The notes under the pieces were generated by a model. The model saw nothing but the letters and a program-made list of their open reading frames with translations. It was not told where the DNA came from and made no database searches. From contig CAJNOJ010000070.1 in NCBI GenBank assembly GCA_905250025.1, positions 369,504 to 433,503 of the forward strand: a stretch of DNA of 64,000 nucleotides, written 5' to 3'. The stretch comes from Adineta ricciae (lineage: Eukaryota; Rotifera; Eurotatoria; Adinetida; Adinetidae). Within the stretch, counting starts at the first letter, position 1. Every line of letters starts with the position of its first letter. Positions 34,563 to 46,589 of this stretch are shown piece by piece. The position numbers were made by a program, and so were the translations under genes.

Positions 34563-35425
34563 TCAGAAACATGTATTGTTTATATCGTCCATGATATCCA
34601 TGACTTCATTCGAATGAACGACTTGAATTCCATAATCTAGGAATTGAGTGTATCGTGCATTGATGGATCGTTGATCAACACCTCGACATGCATCTTCGAT
34701 GACATACGTTTTGTAATTAAATAGAGCTGCATCGATGGCTGTTGATCCTACACAATAGTCCAAAGCTAAACCAGTGACAAACACATGTGTGACGTTTTGA
34801 GATTGTAATTTTTTATGTAATGGAGTCATGTGATTTCGATTATTATCAGCAAATGCCGAGTAACTGTCGATATCCGGGTCAGTTCCTTTGCGAATGTAAA
34901 TTACGTTTGGACTTTCTGGTAAATGAATAAGATCGTCATGTAATTGAGCTTCTTTCGTATTTTCTACGCAATGCGTTGGCCATAGAACTTGTTCGGTTTC
35001 ATGTTTTGGACCAGTATAAGTAACTTTGTCAAACACTTTCGAAGTTTGATGCTTTTCATCGGTTAAATATTCTCTCCGATCGTGAAGATTATCAATAAAC
35101 GATATATGATTAACTGGATGCCAATCTAATGAATAAGTAATGACATCGAATGGTGCTGTTTGAATTAAATGATTGATCGATGGAATAACATCAGCACCAT
35201 TGTGTTGAGCAGGACTATTTGATAATGCTAATGAACCATTAATAAAGCAGTATTGAACATCAATAATCAAAAGTGCGAAAACATTCTTTGTTCGATGTGA
35301 AACTATAGTAAAGAATACAAATGTAGACTTGGTTTCATATTAAATAAACCAGATTTACCTGTCGTAAATGTGTTTGCGTCGATTGAAATGATTCCGATCA
35401 GAGTACATATGAGAAAGAACTTCAT
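34563..35425 (-). CDS. nicotinamidase/isochorismatase-family hydrolase with signal peptide
   Basis: Two exons, 35425-35359 and 35302-34563, give 268 residues. Exon 1 encodes a signal peptide (MKFFLICTLIGIISIDANTF). The hydrolase domain has the full catalytic triad of the family: Asp37 (LLIIDVQYCF), Lys161 (YIRKGTD) and Cys206 (ALDYCVGSTA). The metal-site pattern SLDWHPVNH (Asp82, His84, His88) is typical of nicotinamidases. These enzymes convert nicotinamide to nicotinate. Yeast and animal forms that I recall are cytosolic, so secretion is unusual. An ortholog-type naming (PNC1-like) is supported by the WPTHC and SYSAF elements. A perfect TATATATA lies 72-79 bp upstream of the ATG. Confidence 0.88.
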
Positions 35426-35965
35426 TGATGATATATCTATAGTATAAACACTAGTTTCACTCGTTTCTTCTTCTGATAAGAAAAACAATGCTTGAGTATA
35501 TATACAACGATGTTTTTCATTAATTAAAATATCGCACGCCAACGGTTTGATTTGTTTATATATTTCGAATTAGACGAAACGAACGTTTTAATATTTGTCG
35601 TTTTTCATGGATCAATAGTTTGTGTCGTTTTCTTGCTGGTTAACTTTTGACATGCGAGTAAAAACTAGCAATCAATCGTCGATATACCGTTCGCCCACAC
35701 CGCCATTTCAGTTATAGCCGTTAGTTACGTTATTTATCACAGTGCAAAACATCATTTTCTTTTCATCAAAATATTGTACGTAGGAAGACGATATGTGATA
35801 CGTCTAACCGCCTACTACATTCTTTCTGTAAATGTAAAAACAAGGAAGTAAACATCTGTATCATCTTCCTTTCTGGGTACCTAATGAAAATTATCAATTC
35901 ATAAACTGTGTTTTTTTTATTACTATTACAAGAAAACAATGGATATTTGTAAGTGCAACAAAGGG
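35426..35965. other. intergenic region, 540 bp
   Basis: Upstream region of the nicotinamidase-like gene and 3' flank of the urea transporter gene. No gene is seen beyond the TATA box noted separately. Confidence 0.6.
35497..35504 (-). promoter_or_regulatory. TATA box of the nicotinamidase-like gene
   Basis: TATATATA lies 72-79 bp upstream of the ATG at 35425, a plausible core-promoter distance. Confidence 0.5.
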
Positions 35966-38844
35966 TTAATTCGAAGTTTTTTCGAATTCATCCACAATAT
36001 ATTGATAACTATTCCGTCGGGCTTCATCGATGGGATAATTTCCCCATCGATCTCGCTGTGTGAGACCATCATAACCGTATTTTCTTAACACTCGCACGAC
36101 ATTTAGATGGCCGTTAGCCGCAGCGTAATGCATCGGAGTTCGTCCGAGATAGTCGGTATAAGCTTCTTGTAAATTGAAATAACCACGAAAAAATAATCCA
36201 TCGATTCTCTCCGATTGACCGGAGGTGACTAAAGTTAAAAGAAAATGAATTTTGTGCCATTTATGAACTAAATCGACAATTTTATTCTCGTAATGTTTCA
36301 CTGGTTGTTGAAGTGGGCGATCAATGTTATTGAGAATAAAATTACAAACGTGAAAGTGTCGATTTCGATATGCTTCGTCTAATGGTGTTATGCCCCATCG
36401 ATCTTCTCTTAAAACGATTTCTTCAAAGCGAGATTTTTCAGTAAGTTTTGCTAGAAATTCAATCGTTTCCAGTCGACCATCGACGGCAGCTACATGTGCA
36501 ATCGAACGTAAATCATAATTCATACATTTGAACACGTTCAAATGTGGAAATTGTTGAAGGAAATGTGAAACTTTGGCGTGATCATTTTGTGCAGAGATAA
36601 TCCAGAATAATGATGGTAGTAAAATTTCATCAAGACTTTTCGTTGAACTTTTATCTTCTTGTTTATCCGAAAGTTTTTCTTCGGAGTTTGCCAGGAAAAT
36701 TTGTTTTTCAGGATTGATACTCAACGGATTGTGTTTGTTAGCAATTTTATCTGACAAATAGTTTCGTATCGATGGATCTTCTAATGTGAACGAATAATCC
36801 ATCGCTGTTCGATGCGAATGATCGGCAATGTCAAGCCAAACACGAGTTTTTTCCACTAAATAAATAACAATATCGATTTGATTTGTAAGCACAGCGATAT
36901 GTAACGAATTTTTGCCATCGTAATCGCCAATGTTCGGATTTAAGCCACATTGAATTAAGCATTTCATTGCACCAAGATTGCCTTCATATACGAACGCGTT
37001 TAAATAGAACGCTAATTCTCGAGATTTATCACCGGGTAATCGTGCACCCCGATTAAAAAGATATGCCAGTAAATTAAAATGTCCGTGCCATATGGCGTCG
37101 AATAGAGGAGTATTTCCATGTCGATCAACTAGATTGACATCGATTTTAACATCTTCGATGAGCCATTTGGTGATTTTGAAGTTTCCTTGAGAGACGCTAA
37201 TATGTAACGGACTACGATAGTTTTGATCGGTAAATCGTATGTTATTCTCTTGTTTAACTAACATTTTCAATGAACGATAATCATTTAGATAAACGTAGGA
37301 ACACATTAAGATCGGGAGAAATTCGCTTTGAATTTTCGATAATTCCTCCCATGTTAATTCATCATCGGCTGATAAAGAAAGGTTCGTGAGGTGGTTCAGG
37401 AAATAAAACTGATCTTTTATCAATTGAGAAATGCGATAACGGCGATAATGATCTTCGGGTACGCTCACAGATGTAACTTTTACTGCTATTAAATCTTTCG
37501 AACCAGCTATCAAACAAAATATCCAACAGATTGCCGTAAATGGAAATGTTAACGTCGGCATACCGACTGGACTTAAAAAAGCTGAAACAGCAGCTTGAAG
37601 GAGTATCGTTACCAATGAGCCATACAATGTAAACAACCAAATTCGATAACCATACAGCACGAAAAACATTCCACCTAACGCTTGACATGTTAAAACGGTA
37701 TTGTAACCCCATAAACCAGCATGAATCGACTGAGGTGACATGCCTAAGAGATACGCGGCAATTAGTTGACCGGTTACACTACCAAACAATGCAAAAAATG
37801 CAAGTATACGAGAACAAAGACAAACACCAACAAGGATTATTGCACCGGTATATGGATTTTCGATAAAATAGACTTGAGCAATGCCGGCGAAGAAACCGAC
37901 AAAATTATCTTCCACTGAATAACCAGGAAATGTAACATTGGATAAATCGGGCTTGATTTTGTTTGTTGATAATAACGAAGGAGATAATATCGTTCCGTCA
38001 ATGAAAAAATATCGATATCGCAATGAACCAAGTAACCATATCCAGGTAGAAATTTGAAAACCGAATGTAAACGGTGCAATTCCTAGTTTTTGTATAAGAA
38101 CTTTTCCTACTGCCATCGCAAATATCGATGAAAATATACTCATAATGACAACTGCCGGTATTAATTGTGGTGAATGTGGAAAATTGAAATAAGCGATTCC
38201 CATTGCCGTTAAACATCCATTATAACCATACAAACCGGATCGTATAGCACTGTAATTGAATCCTAGAACATGAGCGGTAAATGTTGATACTGTTGTACCA
38301 AGAAGACCATACAAAGCTAGCTCCCAATTTCCGATAAACAATCCGACGGTAATGATAATTCCTGAAAGAGGATTGTTGGCGAACATAACCTGACTAATTC
38401 CGCGAAAGACTGAATCGAAAAAGATGAATAACAATCGGTAATACAGATGATCAGCAAGAAAATCGTCTTCGGCATAGATCTTATCCATTCCAGACATTGT
38501 ATTTAGGAATGTTCGCCATGACAAACGGTATTTTCGTCGTCGACGTGGACGATGTCGATCAATATAGGAAAGTATATGTTCCACACTACGCTCGTCAGTT
38601 GCTAGTGTAGTTTGTTCCAATTGAACTTTCCGAGAAAAAAGTATTCGTTGTTGTTTCGTTGGACCTTCACCTAAATAATTCTCCGCGGTATTCAAACCTG
38701 ACGACCATGCTCGATGTTCAGCTGGTTGATCAAGTTCATGTTCATCAATCATATTCAGTGCAACATAATTGGTGTTGTTATCACGTGGGACAGCTGCCCA
38801 ACTACGAAGTTCTTTAACATCACTGTCACTGTACGATATAAATG
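35966..38844 (-). CDS. urea transporter (SLC14-like) fused to C-terminal ankyrin repeats; first exon not located
   Basis: One large exon, opening at a TTTAG acceptor at 38845-38846, encodes about 958 residues. A cytosolic N-terminus with a polybasic stretch (RHRPRRRRKYRLSWR) leads into about ten membrane helices. Two homologous halves each carry the urea-transporter loop motif, NNPLSGIIITVGLF and ENPYTGAIILVG, plus the paired SGLYGYNGCL and AGLWGYNTVL elements. From about residue 520 the protein continues as at least six ankyrin repeats (SPLHISVSQGNFKITKWLIE, TPLFDAIWHGHFNLLAYLF, TPMHYAAANGHLNVVRVL). The known SLC14 channels I recall lack ankyrins, so the fusion suggests cytoskeletal tethering or gating. 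The first in-frame ATG in this exon is at 38752. A short upstream exon probably supplies the true start. Confidence 0.88.
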
Positions 38845-39763
38845 CTAAAGAAAACAAAACTAATAAGTAATGATTTATTTAAATACATTGTCACCTATAA
38901 ATTGTGATTGACGTCATTAATTTAATAATTTACGTTTAGAAATAATCTTTTTCTTCCGATGGAAACAAAACAAAAAACTAGTCAATGCTTTATTCTCACT
39001 ATCGAACTTGTAGTTCAATTCCTGAAATGAACATCATCTTCATTTCAACATCTTATACTCCATCTTTGCTTTCGTTTCCAGTTGTATCAGTACTCAATCA
39101 TCGTTCAAAGGAAGTGAGAAAACATGCAATTAATCTTATGTTTAGTCGAAGTGCAAAGATTTATTTCATCGTACTCACATATTGACTTTTGATCTTCGCC
39201 CATTTTCTCTGTACAAAACAATCTAGAAAATGATCAATAGTTTGTTTGTGTCAATCTTATTAAGTTGTATGCGAGAATGACGTCTTTCTAATAAGATTTT
39301 TTTTTCGCATGATTTATTCATCCTACCGAAAAACCTGTCACAAAGAAATCATCCTTTTTGTATTGAAACAATAATTATGGATCAACATAACAATAAAATG
39401 TTGTTCAAACGAGATCAACTCGCTCCGTGATATGGTTGATCCAATCTGACATGATTTCGAGACGAAAATAAATTGGGATAATCAACTTTCTTTCGAAATA
39501 CAGTTTACCTTCGATATGATATTAAAGAATCTTCGTATTACTGCCTTTTTATTTAATTCTATAAGCACGATTATTAATCATACGCTTTGTTTTCTTATAT
39601 TCATACATTTATCAATTGTTTAGCAAAGGTATACAAATACGTGTCAACTAATTGATCGAAAATGTGTTTATTCAGGTAGAATCGAATAGACATATATGAT
39701 TGTGTTAGGTTTTCTTTTCGTTCTAAAAGTATTTATTCACATAATATAGGAAAATGTGTTAAA
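38845..39763. other. intergenic region, about 0.9 kb
   Basis: It probably contains the unplaced first exon and promoter of the urea transporter gene near its left end. The rest is AT-rich, with no recognisable feature. Confidence 0.5.
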
Positions 39764-40741
39764 TTAATATTTCTGTATTAAAGCAGACATCATACGAGGT
39801 AATACATCGATTAATGCGCCGTTCCAACATGCAAAATCATGTCCACCTTTGCAACCATTACCAATCGATGCACCATTCGTATAATCATTAAAATAAACTG
39901 GTATATTCAACGATTTAAGTTTATCGAGTAGACGATAGGTGGTATCGCGCACAGTTCCTTCCAAAATTCCTTGATTTCCGGTATAGAGTGCTAATTTAAC
40001 ACCTTTTAATGAGGCCGCATGTGTAATAGGATTTTGAGCAATCCATCCTTCTTGTGTCCAAGGTAGAAGTGCAGCACCGAATGGTCCATCCAATGGTTTG
40101 CCATCGATTGTTACTGAACCTAAGATTCCAGTTTGAATTCGAAAATCTTGTAAATCAAGTGCACCAGAAAAACTAGCTGCAAAAGCGAATCGATCGGAAT
40201 ATAATTCTGCATAACGTATTGCACCAAAACCACCCATTGAAAGACCGATGACAGCTCGACCTTTCTTCTCATTCACCGTTCGGAGATTTCGATCGATCCA
40301 TGATACTAACTGTTCCATATGGAACGTTCGCCAATTTTGTGGAGTAACATGACCAGGATTCAACCAGTTTGTATACCATCCAAATGATCCTCCATCAGGC
40401 ATAACTGTAATCACAGGAGAGTGACCGAGAATGGTTTGTGCTTTACCACCTGTTGTCCAGTCAGCAGCATTGCCAAGACTTCCGTGAAATAAGTACAAAA
40501 CAGGATAACGACGAGTTTTTGCACTGCTGGTATAATCACGTGGGAGAAGTATACGAACTTTTTGATCACCTCGTACAGCAGTTGTTGATATTGTTATTTC
40601 ATAAAGTTCACTATTAAGTTTGGAAATAGTACGAACAGTAATACCGCCAGAGGAAACGAAATTTGGTGTTTCACTTAAGCAAATACTCGTTAGATAACAT
40701 AGAACAAGAGAGAACACAACGAAAGGATGGATGCAAGTCAT
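39764..40741 (-). CDS. secreted antigen-85/esterase-D-like hydrolase, bacterial in appearance
   Basis: 325 residues, single exon, with a signal peptide (FVVFSLVLCYLTSICLSE). The alpha/beta-hydrolase fold of the putative esterase family (PF00756) is clear: VRILLPRDY, YPVLYLFHGSLGNAADW, VTVMPDGG-type strand, GYTN-like WYTNWLNPG, and the nucleophile elbow VIGLSMGGFGA (Ser168). The C-terminal KGGHDFACWNGALIDVLP carries the catalytic His. The sequence strongly resembles actinobacterial secreted esterases related to mycolyltransferases. Lack of introns supports horizontal acquisition, a common origin for bdelloid enzymes. The substrate is probably an ester outside the cell, otherwise unknown. A TATA element lies about 35 bp upstream. 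Confidence 0.87.
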   Translation of the reverse strand: MTCIHPFVVFSLVLCYLTSICLSETPNFVSSGGITVRTISKLNSELYEITISTTAVRGDQKVRILLPRDYTSSAKTRRYPVLYLFHGSLGNAADWTTGGKAQTILGHSPVITVMPDGGSFGWYTNWLNPGHVTPQNWRTFHMEQLVSWIDRNLRTVNEKKGRAVIGLSMGGFGAIRYAELYSDRFAFAASFSGALDLQDFRIQTGILGSVTIDGKPLDGPFGAALLPWTQEGWIAQNPITHAASLKGVKLALYTGNQGILEGTVRDTTYRLLDKLKSLNIPVYFNDYTNGASIGNGCKGGHDFACWNGALIDVLPRMMSALIQKY

Positions 40742-40772
40742 GTTTGACAGCGGTACTGTATTTCGTACGGAC

Positions 40773-40780
40773 TATTTATA
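40773..40780 (-). promoter_or_regulatory. TATA box of the esterase gene
   Basis: TATAAATA on the minus strand lies 32-39 bp upstream of the ATG at 40741, implying a very short leader. Confidence 0.55.
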
Positions 40781-41179
40781 AAGTAAATAATTGTGTGATA
40801 AGAAAAGTAGCAATAGTGGAAAGAAGCAGATGACTTAATTCTCATCTTATAACGCCTACGATACCAAACAACGCGTGGAAGTTTATGATTCAGATTTTTT
40901 TTTAAATTGTACTTATTTCTAGACTCATTCTCAATCAAATGGCATTTTTCAATGGAAAATTTGTCATACATCATATTCAATTCTTCTTTCTGCAATTGGC
41001 ATACAGCAATGAAATGTTTTCACCAAAAACCAACTGAATATGACGAACAAATGGTTCAGAATCTTTCAAAGATTATGCTGATAAGTGAATCACTATTTCA
41101 TGCTTTGCTATTTCTTATTTCGTCTGTTGACAGTTTTACAGTTGCTGGAAGACTAATTTCCTTGTTTTTGTATTCATTC

Positions 41180-41470
41180 ATAGGGTCGAGCAATCTCAGC
41201 ATGCAAAGTCAAGGTTTAGAAAAGTGTCAGGAAATACTTATGAGAGAGCATGTTGAACTTTTCATCAAGCTTTTACTCAAAACTATCCCGAAGAACATGC
41301 TAAAGCAAAAGAAATCTTTCATTCAATTAAAGGTGTATGTTATCTTAGAATTCTTTTTAGTCTTCGACAAGAAATGGCTGTGATTCGATTTCGATCATGC
41401 GCATTCAATCAAATCTATTCGAAGAAATTTTGCAACACCACGGGCACGAACGCATCTGGTAACAGTATGT
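41180..41470 (+). pseudogene. decayed TPR fragment, possibly from an ART-TPR gene
   Basis: One frame reads YPEEHAKAKEIFHSIKGVCY, which has the P-x-H...A...I..SIG.VY spacing of the KLC-like TPRs seen in the ART-TPR gene at 20 kb. Stops and frame changes interrupt it on both sides. A parallel frame stays open longer (40907-41383) but shows no such pattern. Confidence 0.33.
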
Positions 41471-43081
41471 AGAAATATATTGATGAAACTTTTTGCTTGT
41501 TAAAGATAGCTCAGAACAGAAATAAAAATCTTGAGGGTGATTATTGATTTCGTATTCTTTAGTCTTAATTATCCCTCGAATAGAAATACTTTTAGAATCT
41601 TATAGAAGTAGCTCAACGGTATAGGGTTGACGCGATGAAGAATTTGAATTATTGGGCAAAACTAATGAAATTGCAGTGTGAAATATTATTTTTTGGATCA
41701 ATTTTTTTCAGAATCAAGTTTTCTATGGGTTTTACTTTTGATCGGTTCGTATATGACTACCTAGTAAGCAGAAGTACAGGTGAGACGCACAAGCGAAGAA
41801 ACTATATAGTCATCAAAATAAAATATAATGACGACTGTTTATGATTTTCAATTGCATTGCTTGTCGAGAGTCACTTGCGAGTATCATCACGATCGGACAA
41901 ATGCTTATGAAAAACTCCTTGGTAAACGAAGACCGAAACATCATTTTTAACTGATCGTTGGCTATGGTTGAATTCTTTTTCTATCGTGCATTGATTATGT
42001 CAGAACTTGGTTTATTTTTCAAAATAAAATCGTTCTTACTTGTTGATTTATACCAAAAAAAGGAATGATGAATGAATTGATGGAGTAAATGAAAATGATA
42101 AAACTTCGACAGGATACAACAAAGCAGGAACTTAGCCAATCCGATTTATCCAAAGACAGATTGCATACTTTAAAGTACAAAAATTCATAAGAGAATGAAG
42201 GAATGAACACATAACGAACGATGAGCAGATTTACTAACTAACTGACAAGAATCATGATCGAATTGATTTGAAATGTTAGAAGATTTTGGTGTTTTCAAAG
42301 AATCCGAAGAAAATAAATGATAAATTGATTGAATGAGACCTAAATGTACGACTATTCTCGTTCGTACTGAATGCAGTTAAATAAGCACTAATTCGACAAA
42401 ATGATGGACTCAGCTGCGATCCATTGAAAAAAATTTCTCGAATAAATGAAGGAGCTTAAAATGAATAAGTTATCGCGAAAAGAAAAACAAACAAATGTAC
42501 GAGTTACATGTGAGAAGATTACTGACTGATCGAACATGGCTATGCCAATAATAGATCGCAATAATTAATCTTGTTAACATTAGAATCATCGTGAGTAACT
42601 TTGAGAATGACTCGTTATTTGTTTTCCATTGGATTATTCGATGATTGTGATAATGAGGAATGAAAAGATTTCGGCTTTTGTCAATAGATATTCTGATTGG
42701 CTGCTAGATCTGATTTAATTTGTGTTATTTTCCAAATCCTCCTGTTACGGTTATTCCATATTGTTGAATTTAATTTTCACACAAGAGAAAAAGTCGAAAA
42801 TGATTTGCAAATTGATATAAAAGAAACGTAAGTGGAGATTCCGAAATACACAGACAACTCGTCGGAGGTTCTTCTCGCTTTTCTTTTCAAGACTCAAATA
42901 ACAAAATTATTAATCAAATGTCGTCTTTCAATTAACAAGATTGAACGATGTCAAAAGAATTCTCTTACCACCTAGATTTCTCAGTGATATGACTAGTAGA
43001 GAGTCAGTTGCGGTTCAAGTGATTTGAATGTAACTGACTTTCCTATTTGGTAATACCAGTAATGACTGAACTTATTAAGCC

Positions 43082-43760
43082 TTACTGTATCCTTATATAT
43101 TTCACTTTGATTTGATTTTCATTGAATAAGAAAATCCTTTTCGTCAACGCAAATGTGACATACGGAACTTCTTTTGTTGCATTCGTTTCATTTTTGTTCC
43201 AGGTGCACGAGTAAATGCAATTAATGAACCAACTTTGACAAACATTGGTTTTAATCCATGAAAATAGGTAGACAAATAACTCTTCATGTCTTAAATGATA
43301 TGTTCGACAACAAACTAAGAAGAATATAATTGCAAATGTATCACGGTCATCGAGAAAAGTATGAGCATTGCTCGCATCTCTTTTCAAATCAAGTCTATTC
43401 AATTTCATTCTTTTCTTATCTGAAATTATCCACTTGAATGAATTAAAAAGAAAAAAATGCTTTTATTAGATTAGTTTACCTCCTATTGAATTTCGTATCC
43501 AGAATAATAAAACACAACTTGTCATTAGCACGCAAAAAATTCTTCGAAAGTTAAATTTCATTTTGGTTCATGTGCATGAATAATAAATCCAAGAGCTTTT
43601 AAAACATCTGTCATTTGTTTTATAGAATAACGATCTTCCTATGACATAATCACCATTTCCAATTACTAAAGCCAACTTACGACGAGAATTTTTCGGATAT
43701 TCTGCACGCACTATGACAAAAAGAACTTCTCACATATTCCGTTGTCGTAAAAGATAAAAA
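43082..43760 (-). pseudogene. relic of a caspase-like (peptidase C14) domain
   Basis: Read on the minus strand, the region near 43700 gives RRKLALVIGNGDY, the first strand of a C14 fold. After a frame change it gives QMTDVLKALGFIIHAHE (compare M.DVL..LGF). Near 43350-43380 it reads FLDDRDTFAIIFF, matching the strand before the catalytic His, but the SGHG motif is destroyed. Near 43190-43260 another frame gives VGSLIAFTRAPGTKM, where active members have ACAPG around the catalytic Cys; here Cys is Arg. The pieces are in the correct order over about 650 bp, with several frame breaks. This is a dead metacaspase/caspase-like gene. Confidence 0.5.
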
Positions 43761-45051
43761 ATTTGTTATTTGTTATTAGAGAAGAATGTGTATCTTATCA
43801 AGACTTTCCAATGTTGTTTGCCTATTAAGAAATCTCGTTTGTTTCATTCGGACACAGACAGATCGATCAACATATGAATATATTTCGATTAGAGTTCATT
43901 TTTCAGTCGTTGGTTTTGACAACATTGGTCTCGATCATTTCATTCAGCTTCATCCACACCCTCATCGAAATTAATATTGGAGTTACTATTTAGACTCGCT
44001 TCGAATCATGTTCTGCGTAGAAAATAGAAGATTTTTCTAATCATAGTTCATGTTTACATTAGCACTTTGTTGAACAAATGGCAAACTTTATTGTCATTCG
44101 ATTACAAAATATTGATTTGTTTCTTTTAATAGAATGAGAACATGGTCAACAAACCTTTCCGTGTGTTTGCTCAAAACTATAATTTATTTACCACTTATTT
44201 GAACAGTCAAAACAAAATAGAGTATGATATTTCTATGTTAAACACTCTAATGTCATAATTTTTAGACAAATTTACATTTGCTCGGATAGTTTCCGAATGT
44301 TTGACAAATATTATCATTGATTTGTGCTAGTTGTTTAACTATTCTGTGACTTTGAAGAAATGAAACCTTTGAGGAACATGCTTACTTCCTAGGAAATACC
44401 TTGAACAGTGTTAGTGTGAGACAACTAAGATATGTTCATTGAAGTTAACAGTTTACCGACTTGTATTCTTTTTAAGAAACTGAAACTAAACTTGATTCGC
44501 TACAAAATGCATAGTTATAATGAATTATACTAAATGAAAATCGTCATGAACAGAGTTTATTTGGGAATGATTTATTACTTCAAGTCGTCAACTATCGTTG
44601 CCATCTATCATTCTTTTAAATCAAATGAGATGAACAACAACATGAATATCATTCCGAAATACGCTTTTCTTCACTTTGTACTGATAGAACTACCAGTTAA
44701 CTGCGGCTCAGTTGAATTCTTTTCTGTTTCTTGTTTGTATTTGAGCTTACAATGCCTATACAAAAGACACTCACATTTGGAAAGAGATTTTAGATTCATT
44801 TTTGTTCTCTATCTATAACTCAAGAGAATTTACAGAATAGTTATTGTTTGTATGAGAGAAAGTCTCCCGTAAGACGACGTCTCATTCTTTTCCAACAAAT
44901 AGTTTGATCTCTAGAAATTTATTCTAACGGGTTCTTATTTATTTTCCATTGACGTCAATGAACGAAATCAACGTCAATATATATGTAGTTTATTTTCTTC
45001 TTTTTCATTCCATTTCTCTCGTTATTTCAAACAATAGAACAGTGGAAGACA

Positions 45052-46589
45052 ATGTACTTGGCTCTGATCATTTCTGTATTTATCTCACCGATCAATGCCA
45101 TTATCATAAGTCAAGTTCATCGATCTTCATCGTATCAAACCAATTCTTCTTGTGCTCGTCTTTCAAATATCACTTTAGCAGCCGATGCATCGATTCAATC
45201 TTGTATTTGGGAATGTGCTCACAAAGATCAATGCCAAACAGCTGTTTATTATCATGACAATCGAAGTTGTTTATTGTATAGCGAAGATTGTCAATCGGGT
45301 AATATAACATCATCTAGAGACGTTCGAGCGAGTGTTATTTGTTATCGAACAAATCACGGATCGAATAATCAATGTTCTCCTCCAGGTAAGTCAACTACGC
45401 AGAATCGTCGTAGTTGTAGGGTGCTTTTTTGACTCACTAGTTTTTTACAAGAACAACTCCATGTGAAAGAGAAACGCCTAACATTGCTAACATGATAATA
45501 ATCGATCTGTACAGAAAAAGAACAATATGTGCGGTATTTTGATATATGCAATGCTTGTGTAAATGATCCTTATAAAGTCTACAAATCATAAAAACTATAA
45601 GATACACATTTTGCCTAGTATTTGAAGTGAAATTATAGGCATTTGAGAACAGGCGAGGCTATCATAAATTCTTTAAATAGACTAGTTTTTGTTTAACTGG
45701 CGACCAGTCTCTGAATCTGATGGACTTCAAATTCCTCTTTTTCATGAAAGATTTCTTGCTTCTCATTTGCAATCTGTCTTTAGGCTGGACAACGACTGGA
45801 ACGATGAGTGTTACACGATATTATCATACAGCATCGACATTATCAAATGGAAAAGTCTTAGTCACTGGTGGATCGAATGGTATATATTTGAATAGTGCTG
45901 AATTGTATGATCCATCAACTGGTAGTTGGACAACGACTGGAACGATGAGTGTTGCACGATGTTATCATACAGCATCGATATTATCAAATGGAAAAGTCTT
46001 AGTCACTGGTGGATATCTGAATAGTGCTGAATTGTATGATGCATCAACTGGTAATTGGACAACGACTGGAACGATGAGTGTTGCACGAGGGTATCATACA
46101 GCATCGATATTATCAAATGGAAAAGTCTTAGTCACTGGTGGATATCTGAATAGTGCTGAATTGTATGATCCATCAACTGGTAATTGGACAACGACTGGAA
46201 CGATGAGTGTTGCACGAAGGTATCATACAGCATCGATATTATCAAATGGAAAAGTCTTAGTCACTGGTGGATACAATGGTAGTGTTTATCTGAATAGTGC
46301 TGAATTGTATGATGCATCAACTGGTAATTGGACAACGACTGGAACGATGAGTGTTGCACGAAGGTATCATACAGCATCGATATTATCAAATGGAAAAGTC
46401 TTAGTCACTGGTGGATCGAATGGTATATATTTGAATAGTGCTGAATTGTATGATCCATCAACTGGTAGCTGGACAACGACTGGAAATATGAGTGTTACAC
46501 GAGTGTATCATACAGCATCGATATTATTCAATAAAACAGTATTAGTTACTGGTGGATGCTGTTATACCAACACTGCTGAATTATATTGA
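45052..46589 (+). CDS. secreted PAN/apple-domain plus kelch-repeat protein
   Basis: Two exons, 45052-45385 and 45784-46589, with a 398-bp intron that is long for this window, give 379 residues. Exon 1 encodes a signal peptide (MYLALIISVFISPINA) and a PAN/apple-like domain with six cysteines (CARLSN, CIWECAHKDQC, CLLYSEDC). Exon 2 encodes about six kelch units, each containing YHTASILSNGKVLVTGG, LNSAELYDPSTG and WTTTGTMSVAR. Kelch units of this type resemble those of galactose-oxidase-like and bacterial surface proteins. PAN domains bind proteins or carbohydrates, so an extracellular recognition role is inferred. The start at 45052 is chosen for the signal peptide. The splice phase (G/GC) restores the kelch frame exactly. 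Confidence 0.82.
45786..46585 (+). repeat. tandem kelch-coding DNA repeat, about 129-144 bp units
   Basis: The landmark TGGACAACGACTGGAA recurs at 45786, 45927, 46056, 46185, 46329 and 46470, so spacings are 141, 129, 129, 144 and 141 bp, all multiples of three. Units are nearly identical at the DNA level, including third codon positions. Length differences come from the presence or absence of a short Ser-Asn-Gly-type insert. Confidence 0.93.

Larger units (their letters stand above)
40742..45051. other. 4.3-kb gene-poor interval with gene relics
   Basis: No intact gene. Two decayed fragments are described separately (TPR-like, 41180-41470; caspase-like, 43082-43760). The remainder is AT-rich, with short open frames that show no family features. 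Confidence 0.6.

Noticed and set aside
40907..41383. 158-codon plus-strand ORF
   Set aside because: The TPR-like pattern is in a different frame and is broken. The open frame itself has no recognisable features.
41607..41680. tRNA-like stretch GTAGCTCAACGGTATAGGG
   Set aside because: It resembles a D-arm, but no acceptor stem, anticodon arm or T-arm could be paired around it.
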